Positions 56,453 through 64,000 of a DNA stretch of 64,000 nt are shown in pieces. Both the position numbers and the translations under genes were made by a program. The stretch is from assembly GCA_001897745.1 (NCBI GenBank), contig MKUH01000043.1, positions 62,001 through 126,000 on the forward strand. Reading direction: 5' to 3'. Numbering within the stretch: the first letter of the stretch is position 1; each line of letters opens with the position of its first letter. This stretch comes from Candidatus Accumulibacter sp. 66-26. GTDB taxonomy: Bacteria > Pseudomonadota > Gammaproteobacteria > Burkholderiales > Rhodocyclaceae. A model generated the notes under the pieces. The model had not been told where the DNA came from, did not search any database, and saw only the letters and a list, made by a program, of their open reading frames with translations.

Positions 56453-58054
56453 ATGAAAACCCCCGCCACCACCGGCCGCCGCAGCCGCCCGTACCGGATT
56501 CCGACCGTCCCGCAGCGCGGGGTGTGCGCTCTCGCGCTGATCGCCGCCCTGGGCGTCCTAGCCGTACCGGCCGATGTCCTCGCCGCCAAGGCGCCGGCCG
56601 CCGGCGCGCCGGCGAAGGCCGACGCCGCCGTCCAGCCGGCGGAAATCGCCCCGGCGATGGATCTCGTGATCGGCAAGTCCACGCTCATGCACCTGCCGAC
56701 GGCCATCGACCGCATCTCGGTCGGCAATCCGGCGGTCGCCGACGTCACCCTGATCAACCCCCGCGAGCTCTACCTGCTCGGCAAGACGGTGGGCTCCACC
56801 AACGTCATCCTCTGGCGCCGGGGGGCCTCGACCACCATCATCGACGTCGCGGTGAATGTGGACGCCGCCCGCCTGCAGAGCCGGATCGCCGATCTGATGC
56901 CGGAGGAGAAGGAGATCAAGGTCAGCACCGCCGCCGAGTCGGTCATCCTGTCCGGCAGCGTGTCCAGCGCCGACAAGGCCGACCGGGCGGTGACCATCGC
57001 CGAGGCCTACGTGCGCAATCTCAACCGCAGCCTGGTGCTGCCGGTGATCGCCGGCGACGGCCAGGTGGCGGCGGGCACCCGCATCAACGTCACCAGCGGC
57101 TCGACGGCCACCGGCGCGGTCGCCGCCGCCGGCTCGCAGGTGGTCAACATGCTGCGGGTCGCCGCGCCGCAGCAGGTGATGCTCGAAGTGAAGGTGGCCG
57201 AGGTGTCGAAGACCCTGCTCGACAAGCTCGGTTCCGAATTCGGCATGTCGCGCAGCAACGGCAGCTGGACCTATTCCATCCTCAACAGCCTGCTCACCGA
57301 CAGCGCCGGCCTCCTTTCCGCCGTCAAGGGGCCGACCAAGTTCATCCGCATCGACGCCGAGAAGAAGGACGGCATCGTGAAGATTCTCGCCGAGCCGAAC
57401 ATCATCGCGGTCAGCGGCCAGGAGGGCAGCTTCCTGGCCGGCGGCAAGATCTTCATCCCGGTGGCGCGCACCGACGGCACCACCGGCGTGCCGATGATCA
57501 CGCTGGAGGAAAAAGAGTTCGGCGTCGGCCTGAAATTCACGCCGACCGTGCTCGACGGCGGGCGCATCAATCTCAAGGTGGCGCCCGAGGTTTCGGAACT
57601 GTCGCAGACCGGCTCGCCCTTCACCACCGTCGGCAACGTCACCGCCATCCTGCCCAGCTTCACGACGCGGCGCGCGCAGACCACGGTGCAGTTGAACGAC
57701 GGCCAGAGCTTCGCCATCGCCGGACTGATCAAGAGCAACGTCACCGAGACCGTGAAGCGCTTCCCGGGGCTCGGCGAAGTCCCGGTTCTCGGCGCCCTGT
57801 TCCGCAGCAACGAGTTCCAGACCGACCAGACGGAGCTGATGTTCGTCGTCACGCCCCGGCTGGTGAAGCCGCTGCCGCCGGAGTACGCCCTGCCCACCGA
57901 CGCCTTCGTGCCGCCTTCGCGGGGCGAATTCTTCCTCGGCGGAAAGATGGAAGGCGCCGCTCCCGCATCCGGCGAGGCGACGCGACCCGCCGCCCGGACG
58001 GCGCCCGCCGCCGCGCCGGAAACGTCCGCCAAAGGCGGCTTCGAAGTCAGGTAA
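56453..58054 (+). CDS. cpaC: Flp pilus secretin CpaC/RcpA
   Basis: A 533-aa outer-membrane secretin. A signal-like hydrophobic stretch is at about 24-44; BON/pilus N-terminal domains with LVIGKSTLMHLPTAIDRISV and NPRELYLLGKTVGSTNVILW follow; the secretin core (about 235-480) has VMLEVKVAEVSK, the VKILAEPNIIAVSGQEGSFL region and TELMFVVTPRLVKPL. An Ala/Pro-rich tail ends the protein. It forms the outer-membrane channel of the Tad apparatus. Confidence 0.95.
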   Translation: MKTPATTGRRSRPYRIPTVPQRGVCALALIAALGVLAVPADVLAAKAPAAGAPAKADAAVQPAEIAPAMDLVIGKSTLMHLPTAIDRISVGNPAVADVTLINPRELYLLGKTVGSTNVILWRRGASTTIIDVAVNVDAARLQSRIADLMPEEKEIKVSTAAESVILSGSVSSADKADRAVTIAEAYVRNLNRSLVLPVIAGDGQVAAGTRINVTSGSTATGAVAAAGSQVVNMLRVAAPQQVMLEVKVAEVSKTLLDKLGSEFGMSRSNGSWTYSILNSLLTDSAGLLSAVKGPTKFIRIDAEKKDGIVKILAEPNIIAVSGQEGSFLAGGKIFIPVARTDGTTGVPMITLEEKEFGVGLKFTPTVLDGGRINLKVAPEVSELSQTGSPFTTVGNVTAILPSFTTRRAQTTVQLNDGQSFAIAGLIKSNVTETVKRFPGLGEVPVLGALFRSNEFQTDQTELMFVVTPRLVKPLPPEYALPTDAFVPPSRGEFFLGGKMEGAAPASGEATRPAARTAPAAAPETSAKGGFEVR

Positions 58055-58069
58055 TCCAAGGAGAGCGCC

Positions 58070-58375
58070 ATGTCCGCCAGAATTTTCCGTCCCCTCGCCG
58101 TCGCCATCGTCGCGGCGAGCGCACTCGCCGGCTGCGCCAGTACGACGCCGAACTACGACGCCCGCTTCGGCGAGGCGGTCCTGCAGGCGCGGGCGCTGCA
58201 GACGATCAATCCCGACGCGTCGAAAAACACCGATCCGGTGGCCGGACTCGACGGCCGCGCCGCCAGGAATGCGATGACGAACTATCAGAAGAGCTTCGTG
58301 GCGCCGCCGCCGACCTTCAGCGTCATCAACATCGGCGGCAGCATCGCAGGCAGCGGCGCCGGCGCGGGCAACTAG
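58070..58375 (+). CDS. Small Tad-locus lipoprotein
   Basis: A 101-aa predicted lipoprotein: signal ending SALAGCAST (lipid Cys in LAGC), then a short body YDARFGEAVLQARALQTINP, followed by DASKNTDPVAGLDGRAARNA and a Gly-rich tail (SIAGSGAGAGN). Its place right after the secretin suggests a pilotin- or CpaD-like role, but there is no clear similarity to CpaD. GGAG precedes the ATG. Confidence 0.8.
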   Translation: MSARIFRPLAVAIVAASALAGCASTTPNYDARFGEAVLQARALQTINPDASKNTDPVAGLDGRAARNAMTNYQKSFVAPPPTFSVINIGGSIAGSGAGAGN

Positions 58376-58420
58376 GCCGGCGCCAGGCATCCGGTCGCGG
58401 TCAGGGCGAGGGAGGCGAGC

Positions 58421-59803
58421 ATGAATAATTTCCCCGGAAAGCCGAACGAGCGGGCGAATGGCAGCGCGGCCGGCCGGCCGGCCGCGCTGCGGATCGAGCG
58501 CCGCCGCGCCCGCCAGCGCGGCGCGGTGGCCGTCCTGCTCGCCATCGCGATGTTCGCCCTGATCGGTCTGCTCGGCATCGTCGTCGACCTGGGGCACGTC
58601 GGCATCCGCAAGACCGAACTGCAGAACGCCGCCGACGCCGCGGCCCTGGCCGGCGTCCGCCAGCTCAACGGGCAGGCTTCCGGTGTCGACGCGGCGGTCG
58701 CCGCCGCCATCGCCGCCGCCGCCGCCAACGCTTCCGACTTCGGCAAGACGGCGGTGGCCATCGCCGACGCGCAGATCGCCTTCGGGGCGACGCCCGACGG
58801 ACCGTGGTCCGCGTCGGCGACGGCCAGGGCCAATCCCGCCGGCGCCACCTTCGTCAAGGTCGACACCACCGGCATCGCCCAGGGCACCCGCATCACCTGG
58901 TTCGCGCCGCTGCTCGCCGCCTTCAGCCCGGCCTCCGCCCCGGCCCTGGCCAGCACCACCGCCGCCGCCGTGGCCGTGGCCGGGGCGCCGCTGTGCGAGG
59001 GCGTGCCGATCTTCATCTGCGCCCAACCCGGCGGCTTCAAGCCGGGGCAGACCTATTTCTTCGGCGAAAGTCCGGGCTATCCGGTGGGGCCGGGCAACAT
59101 CGGCTACTTCGATCCGGTGCCGCCGGGCGCGCCGAGCCTGATCGGCGGCGCCAACGACATGCGCAACGTGATCTGCGCCGGCAAGACCTACTGCCTCGGC
59201 ACCGGCACCTATTCGAGCCTGACGCAGAACGCCTTCGGCACCATGGCGCGCGCCTTCAACACCCGCTTCGACAACTACCAGAGCCTGCCCGCCAGCCTGA
59301 CGCCGGCGATCTGCCCGCCGGACAGCAACGTCAAGGAGTATCCCTATACCGACCTGAAGCCGGCGAGCAAGCCGGAGGGCTGGATGAGCCCGGCGCCCGA
59401 CCGCCAGAGCGAGATGGACCCGGGCGCGGTTCTCGGCGTCCACTGGTCGGCGGTCCTGCCGCAGGGCGCCGCGCTGACCGGCGTCGGCGCCGTCCCCAGC
59501 GCCAAGTATCCGGCCACGGGCACGCCCTACACGCAGCCGGTGGGCAGCATCTACAACCAGCAGCCGGTCGCGGCGAACCGCATCTACGCCCTCGCCAAGC
59601 GCCGCATCGTCACCATGGCGATCGCCAGCAACTGCGGCGCCATCAGCGGTTCGGGCAAGCCCGTCGCGGTGTCCGGCTTTGGCCGCTTCTTCATGCCGGT
59701 GCAGGCCGTCGGCACCGGCGGCAACAAGGGCATCTACGTCGAATACATCGAAACGGTGAGCCGGCAGATCGCCAGCGCGCCGGACATCAAACTCTACCGC
59801 TGA
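58421..59803 (+). CDS. tadG: TadG-like pilus assembly protein
   Basis: A 460-aa protein with the TadE/TadG N-terminal pattern: a basic leader (RRRARQRG), a hydrophobic helix AVAVLLAIAMFALIGLLGIV, then DLGHVGIRKTELQNAADAAALAGV, the family signature. The remaining large part is periplasmic with several Cys residues (CEGVPIFICAQP, VICAGKTYC). TadG-like proteins are thought to be associated with pilus anchoring. It is followed after 9 bp by tadE. Confidence 0.88.
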   Translation: MNNFPGKPNERANGSAAGRPAALRIERRRARQRGAVAVLLAIAMFALIGLLGIVVDLGHVGIRKTELQNAADAAALAGVRQLNGQASGVDAAVAAAIAAAAANASDFGKTAVAIADAQIAFGATPDGPWSASATARANPAGATFVKVDTTGIAQGTRITWFAPLLAAFSPASAPALASTTAAAVAVAGAPLCEGVPIFICAQPGGFKPGQTYFFGESPGYPVGPGNIGYFDPVPPGAPSLIGGANDMRNVICAGKTYCLGTGTYSSLTQNAFGTMARAFNTRFDNYQSLPASLTPAICPPDSNVKEYPYTDLKPASKPEGWMSPAPDRQSEMDPGAVLGVHWSAVLPQGAALTGVGAVPSAKYPATGTPYTQPVGSIYNQQPVAANRIYALAKRRIVTMAIASNCGAISGSGKPVAVSGFGRFFMPVQAVGTGGNKGIYVEYIETVSRQIASAPDIKLYR

Positions 59804-59812
59804 GCCGCCATC

Positions 59813-60310
59813 ATGCCTGCCGCCCGGACCGCCGCCAGTCATCCGCCCGCCCGCCAACGCGGCGTGGCGGCGGTGGAATTCGCCGTTCTCGTCTTCGTCC
59901 TGCTGCTCGTCGGCGCCGGCCTCGTCGAATTCGGCCGGACCCTGTGGTACTACAACGCGCTGGCCAAGGGCACCCGCGACGCCGCCCGCTACCTGTCCAC
60001 CGTTCCCGCCGGCACCCTCGGCAGCCAGACGGCCACGGCCCGGAACATCGTCGTCCAGGCCGCAACGGCGGCCCTCGTCCCCGGTTTCAGCAGCGCCAAC
60101 GTCAGCGCCGTCTGCGCGCCGACGGCCTGCGCTTCCGTCGTCCAGCCGTCCGATGTGACCCAGGTGACGGTCAGCGCGAGTTTTCCGCTGTCCGTCGGCG
60201 CGCTCTTCCCCTTCGTTTCGAGCGGCGGGGACGGCTACACCTTCGCCCCCGGGGCGAGCGGCAACGCGCTCACCCTGACGCCCCATACGACCATGCCGTA
60301 CATGTGGTAG
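59813..60310 (+). CDS. tadE: TadE-family pseudopilin
   Basis: A 165-aa protein with a pseudopilin N-terminus: ARQRGVAAVEFAVLVFVLLL, where Gly is the peptidase site and Glu the +5 residue. The rest is periplasmic with two Cys residues in SAVCAPTACASVV. It would be processed by TadV. Gene order and overlap-like spacing place it with the next TadE-like gene. Confidence 0.9.
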   Translation: MPAARTAASHPPARQRGVAAVEFAVLVFVLLLVGAGLVEFGRTLWYYNALAKGTRDAARYLSTVPAGTLGSQTATARNIVVQAATAALVPGFSSANVSAVCAPTACASVVQPSDVTQVTVSASFPLSVGALFPFVSSGGDGYTFAPGASGNALTLTPHTTMPYMW

Positions 60311-60320
60311 GACGCGCGCC

Positions 60321-60941
60321 ATGAACAGCAACCCGCAGATACCGCAGGCCGCCCGCAGTGCCGGGCCGGGAAAGCGCCGCCAGGAGGGCGTGGCCGCCGT
60401 CGAGCTGGCGTTGATCGTCGTCTTCGCCCTGTTCCCGCTGCTCCTGGGGATTCTCGAATTCGGCCGCCTGTTCTACGTCGCCGAAATGGTGCACGAGGTG
60501 ACCCGCCGGGCGGCGCGCGACCAGGTCGTGCGCTGGACGAGCCAGAGCGCCGCGGTGCAGCGCGACGCCGTCTTCCAGTGCGGCGACAGCCTGACCGGTG
60601 CCACGCTCTCCTGCGCCAGCAGCGGCGCGGTTTCCCTGCCGGCGGGGATGGAAGTCGGCAACGCCTCGGTGGTTCTCGGCTTCTACCATTCCTACGCCGA
60701 CGCCCTGGGCAAGACCGGCGCCATCACCGGCGTCGCCTCGCCGCAGGACAACCTGAACACCTGCCTGCGCGACAGCACCGATCCCAACTGCATCCTGTTC
60801 GTGCGCGCCGCCCTGCAGGACGCCGGCGGCGGCCCGCTGGCGTATTCGCCGATGCTCCCCTGGTTCTGGAACGGCCAGGTGACTTTCCCCCTGCCCGCGG
60901 CGACGGTGATCATGCCGGCCGAGTCGCTGGGCCTGCTGTAG
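60321..60941 (+). CDS. tadF: Second TadE-family protein (TadF-like)
   Basis: A 206-aa pseudopilin: leader KRRQEGVAAVELALIVVF (processing after Gly), hydrophobic helix, then FGRLFYVAEMVHEVTRRAA and a periplasmic domain with four Cys residues (FQCGDS, LSCASS, NTCLRD, PNCILF) that may form disulphides. It fits the TadE/TadF slot; which of the two genes is the functional TadF cannot be told from sequence. Confidence 0.85.
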   Translation: MNSNPQIPQAARSAGPGKRRQEGVAAVELALIVVFALFPLLLGILEFGRLFYVAEMVHEVTRRAARDQVVRWTSQSAAVQRDAVFQCGDSLTGATLSCASSGAVSLPAGMEVGNASVVLGFYHSYADALGKTGAITGVASPQDNLNTCLRDSTDPNCILFVRAALQDAGGGPLAYSPMLPWFWNGQVTFPLPAATVIMPAESLGLL

Positions 60942-60960
60942 CCCGAAAAGGATGCGAACC

Positions 60961-61017
60961 ATGACCACACCTGCCCCGGCAGCCGTAGAAAACCTTTCGA
61001 CGGGAGCGCAATCATGA
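60961..61017 (+). CDS. Possible 18-aa leader peptide before tadZ
   Basis: ATG at 60961 is preceded by AAAAGGA and opens an 18-codon frame ([18 protein letters not shown]) whose TGA overlaps the tadZ ATG as ATGA. Such an arrangement would couple tadZ translation to the short frame. It is too short to support by content alone. Confidence 0.3.
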   Translation: MTTPAPAAVENLSTGAQS

Positions 61018-62225
61018 ACCCCTTCTCCACCCGGAACCGCGACGCCGCGGGCTCGACCCTGAAGGTCGCCGTCCTCTCGCGCAACCCCGAGATGCTCAAG
61101 AACCTGAGCGACTTCCTCGCCACCGACGACAGCTCGATCCAGCTCCAGTTCTGGCCCGCCGGCGCCACGCACCTGGCCGCCATGGTCGAGCAGGAACAGC
61201 CCGGCGTGCTGCTGCTCGAAACCGCGGGCGGGCGCGAGGACGAGCTGAACGGGGTGGAGCGCGTCATGATCCGCCATCCCGACATGGCGGTGATCCTCAT
61301 CTGCGCCCAGAACCAGCCGGAGTTCCTGCTCTCGGCGATGCGCATGGGGGTGCGCGAGGTGATCCCGATGCCGGTGAGCGGCCCGGCCCTGCAGCAGGCC
61401 ATCGGCCGCATCCGCGAGCGTATTTCGTGGCGCAGCGCACCGCAGCTCCCCGGCCAGGTGCTGGCTTTCCTGCCCTGCAAGGGCGGCAGCGGCTCGACCT
61501 TCCTCGCCGCCAACCTCGCCTACGCGATCGCCGCCGAAAAGAAGCGCGTCTGCCTGATCGACCTCAACCTGCACTTCGGCGACGCCGCCCTGCACGTTTC
61601 CGAGCAGGCGCCGTCGGCGACGGTGGCCGACCTCGTGGCGCAGATTCAGCGCCTCGACGGCGCACTGCTCGAATCGAGCATGCTCAGAATCACGCCGTAT
61701 TTCGGCCTGCTGGCGGCGCCCGACTCGCCCGAAAACGCCGTCGACGTGCGTCCGGAGAGCATCGAGCGGCTGATCACCGTGGCGCGCGGGTGCTACGACT
61801 ACGTCCTGCTCGACCTGAGCCGCACGCTCGACGCCAACTCGATCAAGGCGCTCGATTGCGCCGACGCGATCTATCTCGTGCTGCAGCTGACCTTGCCGTT
61901 CATTCGCGACGGCGGCCGCCTGCTGCAGATCTTCGCGTCGCTCGGCTACCCGAAGGAAAAGGTGCGGGTGCTGGTCAACCGCTTCGAGAAGGACGGCGAG
62001 ATCGGTTTGCGCGACGTCGAGCAGACGCTCGGCCTGAAGGTCGCCAGGACGATACCGAACAGCTTCGGCGCGGTCGCCGAGTCGATCAACCACGGGCGGC
62101 CGATCATCGACCTCGCGCCGCGCGACCCGGTGGCGCGCGCCTTGCGCGAACTGGCCGGCGAACTGGTCCAGATCAAGCCGCGCAGCGGCGGCTGGTGGCA
62201 GCGCCTGCGCGGCAACGCCGCCTGA
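61014..62225 (+). CDS. tadZ: Flp pilus localisation ATPase TadZ/CpaE
   Basis: A 403-aa ParA/MinD-like protein with an N-terminal receiver-like domain (about 15-130) and a C-terminal ATPase domain (about 150-400). The deviant Walker A is [20 protein letters not shown]: the first Lys is there but the usual second Lys (GK-S/T) is Ser. [18 protein letters not shown] and [14 protein letters not shown] follow. TadZ positions the pilus machine at the pole. Degenerate Walker A boxes are common in TadZ, but ATP binding should not be assumed. Confidence 0.9.
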   Translation: MNPFSTRNRDAAGSTLKVAVLSRNPEMLKNLSDFLATDDSSIQLQFWPAGATHLAAMVEQEQPGVLLLETAGGREDELNGVERVMIRHPDMAVILICAQNQPEFLLSAMRMGVREVIPMPVSGPALQQAIGRIRERISWRSAPQLPGQVLAFLPCKGGSGSTFLAANLAYAIAAEKKRVCLIDLNLHFGDAALHVSEQAPSATVADLVAQIQRLDGALLESSMLRITPYFGLLAAPDSPENAVDVRPESIERLITVARGCYDYVLLDLSRTLDANSIKALDCADAIYLVLQLTLPFIRDGGRLLQIFASLGYPKEKVRVLVNRFEKDGEIGLRDVEQTLGLKVARTIPNSFGAVAESINHGRPIIDLAPRDPVARALRELAGELVQIKPRSGGWWQRLRGNAA

Positions 62226-62271
62226 GGCGGCGCGCCGCGCGCGAACGCAACGGACAACGAGGATAGCGAAA

Positions 62272-63639
62272 ATGAACCTGAGACAAAGACTGCAGGAAAT
62301 CGCGCCGCCGGCGAAGGGCGTCGCCGCGCCCGCCGAATTGAGGGCCGCGCAGCGCAGCCACGACGACGCGGAATACGCCCGCCTGAAGACCGACATCCAT
62401 CGCAAGCTGCTCGACCGGGTCGACCTCGAGGTGATGTCCAGCCTGGCCGAGGAGCCGCTGCGCCAGGAGCTGAAGGTGCTGGTCGAGCGCATCCTGGCCG
62501 AAGAGGGGAGCGCGCTCAACGCCCACGAGCGCAAGCAGATCGTCCAGGACATCCAGGACGAGATGCTCGGGCTCGGACCGCTCGAACCCCTGCTCGCCGA
62601 TCCGACGGTTTCCGACATCCTGGTCAACGGCTGCCGCCAGGTCTATGTCGAGCGCGCCGGCAAGCTGGAGCTTTCCGGCCTGCGCTTCGCCAACAACGAG
62701 CATCTGCTGAAGATCATCGACAAGATCGTCTCGCGCGTCGGCCGCCGCATCGACGAGTCGACGCCGATGGTCGACGCGCGTCTACCCGACGGCTCCCGGG
62801 TCAACGCAATCATCCCGCCGCTGGCGCTGGACGGGCCGCTTCTCTCGATCCGCCGCTTCGCCGTGGTGCCGCTCAAGGTCGACGATCTGCTCCGGCTGAA
62901 GACCCTGACGCCGCAGATGGCCGAGCTGATCGAGGCGATGGTCGGCGCCCGCCTCAACCTGCTCATTTCCGGCGGCACCGGCACCGGCAAGACGACCATG
63001 CTCAACGTGCTTTCGGGCTACATCTCGCACCGCGAGCGCATCGTCACCATCGAGGACGCGGCGGAGCTGCAGCTGCAGCAGCCGCACGTCGTGCGCCTGG
63101 AAACGCGGCCGCCGAACATCGAGGGCAAGGGCGAGATCACGCAGCGTGCGCTGGTGCGCAACAGCCTGCGCATGCGCCCGGACCGCATCATCCTCGGCGA
63201 GGTGCGCGGCGCCGAGGTGGTCGACATGCTGCAGGCGATGAACACCGGCCACGAAGGATCGATGACGACGGTGCACGCCAACACGCCGCGCGATGCCTTC
63301 ATCCGCCTGGAAAACATGATGGGCATGGCGGGCATGCAGATGCCGCCGAAGGCGGCGCGGGCGCAGATCAGTTCGGCGCTCTCGGCGGTGGTCCAGGTCG
63401 CCCGCCTGGCCGACGGCCGGCGCAAGATCGTCAGCATCCAGGAAGTCACCGGCATGGAGGGCGACGTCGTCACCATGCAGGAAATCTACACCTTCCAGCA
63501 GACGGGAATCGCCGCCGACGGCACGGTACTCGGCCGCTTCCGCGCCACCGGCATCCGCCCGCATTTCCTCGAGCGCGTGCGGGCCTACGGGATCGCCCTG
63601 TCCGACGGGATGTTCGATCCGACCAGGATCTACGAATAA
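62272..63639 (+). CDS. tadA: Flp pilus assembly/secretion ATPase TadA/CpaF
   Basis: A 455-aa hexameric ATPase of the VirB11/GspE type that powers pilin polymerisation. It has an N-terminal helical domain; [20 protein letters not shown]; Walker [14 protein letters not shown]; Asp box [19 protein letters not shown]; Walker [21 protein letters not shown]; and His box [19 protein letters not shown]. Length is typical. It is followed by tadB after 28 bp. Confidence 0.96.
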   Translation: MNLRQRLQEIAPPAKGVAAPAELRAAQRSHDDAEYARLKTDIHRKLLDRVDLEVMSSLAEEPLRQELKVLVERILAEEGSALNAHERKQIVQDIQDEMLGLGPLEPLLADPTVSDILVNGCRQVYVERAGKLELSGLRFANNEHLLKIIDKIVSRVGRRIDESTPMVDARLPDGSRVNAIIPPLALDGPLLSIRRFAVVPLKVDDLLRLKTLTPQMAELIEAMVGARLNLLISGGTGTGKTTMLNVLSGYISHRERIVTIEDAAELQLQQPHVVRLETRPPNIEGKGEITQRALVRNSLRMRPDRIILGEVRGAEVVDMLQAMNTGHEGSMTTVHANTPRDAFIRLENMMGMAGMQMPPKAARAQISSALSAVVQVARLADGRRKIVSIQEVTGMEGDVVTMQEIYTFQQTGIAADGTVLGRFRATGIRPHFLERVRAYGIALSDGMFDPTRIYE

Positions 63640-63667
63640 GCGACGCGCGCGAAGGAGGGCGGCGGCC

Positions 63668-64000
63668 ATGGAATCGATCTACTACCTGTTCATCCTGTTC
63701 TGCTTCGTCGCGGTGGTGCTCGCGCTCGAGGGCGGCTATCTGGCCTGGAACAACAGCCGCGGCGAAGAGGCGCAGCGCCTGCGCCGCCGCCTGCGGGCGA
63801 TGGCCGCCGGCGAGCACGGCGGTGCCTCGGAAACCCTGCTCAAGCGGCGCTCGGCCGCCGACCTGTCGGCGCTGGAACGCCTGTTCATGCGCCTGCCCCG
63901 CGTGCATCTGCTCGAACGCCTGCTGCTGCAGGCCGGCTCCGACCAGTCCCTCGGCCGCTTCATCCTCGGCAGCCTGGTCGCCGCGGCCACCGCGCTGCTC
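63668..64000 (+). CDS. tadB: Flp pilus inner-membrane platform protein TadB (5' part)
   Basis: The frame starts at ATG 63668, after an AAGGAGG site, and stays open to the right edge (111 codons). It has an N-terminal helix (YYLFILFCFVAVVLALEGG), then RLRRRLRAMAAGEHGG, a cytoplasmic helical region LLKRRSAADLSALERLFM and LERLLLQAGSDQSLGRFILG before a second hydrophobic segment at the edge. Its place after tadA fits TadB. Truncated by the window, not by mutation. Confidence 0.88.
   Translation, partial: MESIYYLFILFCFVAVVLALEGGYLAWNNSRGEEAQRLRRRLRAMAAGEHGGASETLLKRRSAADLSALERLFMRLPRVHLLERLLLQAGSDQSLGRFILGSLVAAATALL

Noticed and set aside
56558-60331. A 1257-codon open frame on the minus strand opposite the tad genes
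   Set aside because: It lies antisense to the secretin, TadG and TadE genes, which have clear family motifs. Long antisense frames are expected in high-GC DNA with G/C at third codon positions. Its translation is Gly/Arg/His-rich and resembles nothing.
60270-62627. A 785-codon minus-strand frame opposite tadE/tadZ/tadA
   Set aside because: Same artefact: it shadows three well-supported plus-strand genes.

Overview
The window reads as ordinary chromosome from a high-GC betaproteobacterium, most likely a Rhodocyclales-type respirer. Pointers are the purM / hda-HAD-pcnB-folK-deoxynucleoside kinase-panBC order, nitric oxide reductase norCB, a flavocytochrome c-type sulfide dehydrogenase pair, monomeric plus dimeric isocitrate dehydrogenase beside aceK, and c-di-GMP and chemotaxis genes. 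Genes are tightly packed with many ATGA stop/start overlaps. I saw no tRNA, rRNA, insertion sequence, prophage or CRISPR array.

Layout. 1-512: start of norB and norC (minus) behind an FNR/Dnr-type box. 698-5079: HlyD-type adaptor, ABC ATPase and two permeases. 5085-7247: an unknown protein and a NYN/LOTUS-like RNA-binding or nuclease protein. 7321-15148 (minus): hda, HAD phosphatase, pcnB, folK, DUF486, soluble zinc-binding chemoreceptor, deoxynucleoside kinase, panB, panC, panD. 15281-19334: purM, Cache chemoreceptor, periplasmic Cu/Zn SOD. 19455-23785 (minus): mutL-miaA-gdhA, with three NtrC-like sites before gdhA. 23850-29613 (plus): DedA, lipoprotein, purN, DUF3108, rsmB, MscS-type channel. 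29691-33162: two near-identical small RNA candidates, two small proteins and an RstA/RstB-like two-component system. 33159-38946: GGDEF/EAL protein, dsbB, dut, coaBC, radC, rpmB-rpmG. 39095-46536: sulfide dehydrogenase pair, aceK, two isocitrate dehydrogenases. 46604-49329: hemerythrin, small membrane protein, rnk-like gene, nucleoside-recognition/Gate protein. 49640-64000: NarX/NarL-like system, lone receiver protein and a Flp/Tad pilus locus running off the right edge.

The most interesting signal is at 29691-30757. Two tandem about 108-nt transcripts (minus strand) are predicted from a TAGAAT -10 box, three hairpin elements with C-rich unpaired parts, and a rho-independent terminator. They differ at only about three positions. 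Upstream of each, and upstream of the small-protein operon that follows the RstB-like kinase, lies a 10-bp-spaced direct-repeat motif (GTTAC/GTCAC type) beginning exactly 59 nt before the -10 box. It resembles the E. coli RstA box. I infer a local regulon: the RstAB-like system controls two sibling sRNAs and a pair of small proteins.

Other points: three possible leaderless mRNAs (mutL, rstA-like, a lipoprotein); Flp pilins with a conserved Cys-bracketed glycine loop; a winged-helix/AAA+ ATPase inside the Tad locus; a receiver-only regulator next to its full-length paralogue.
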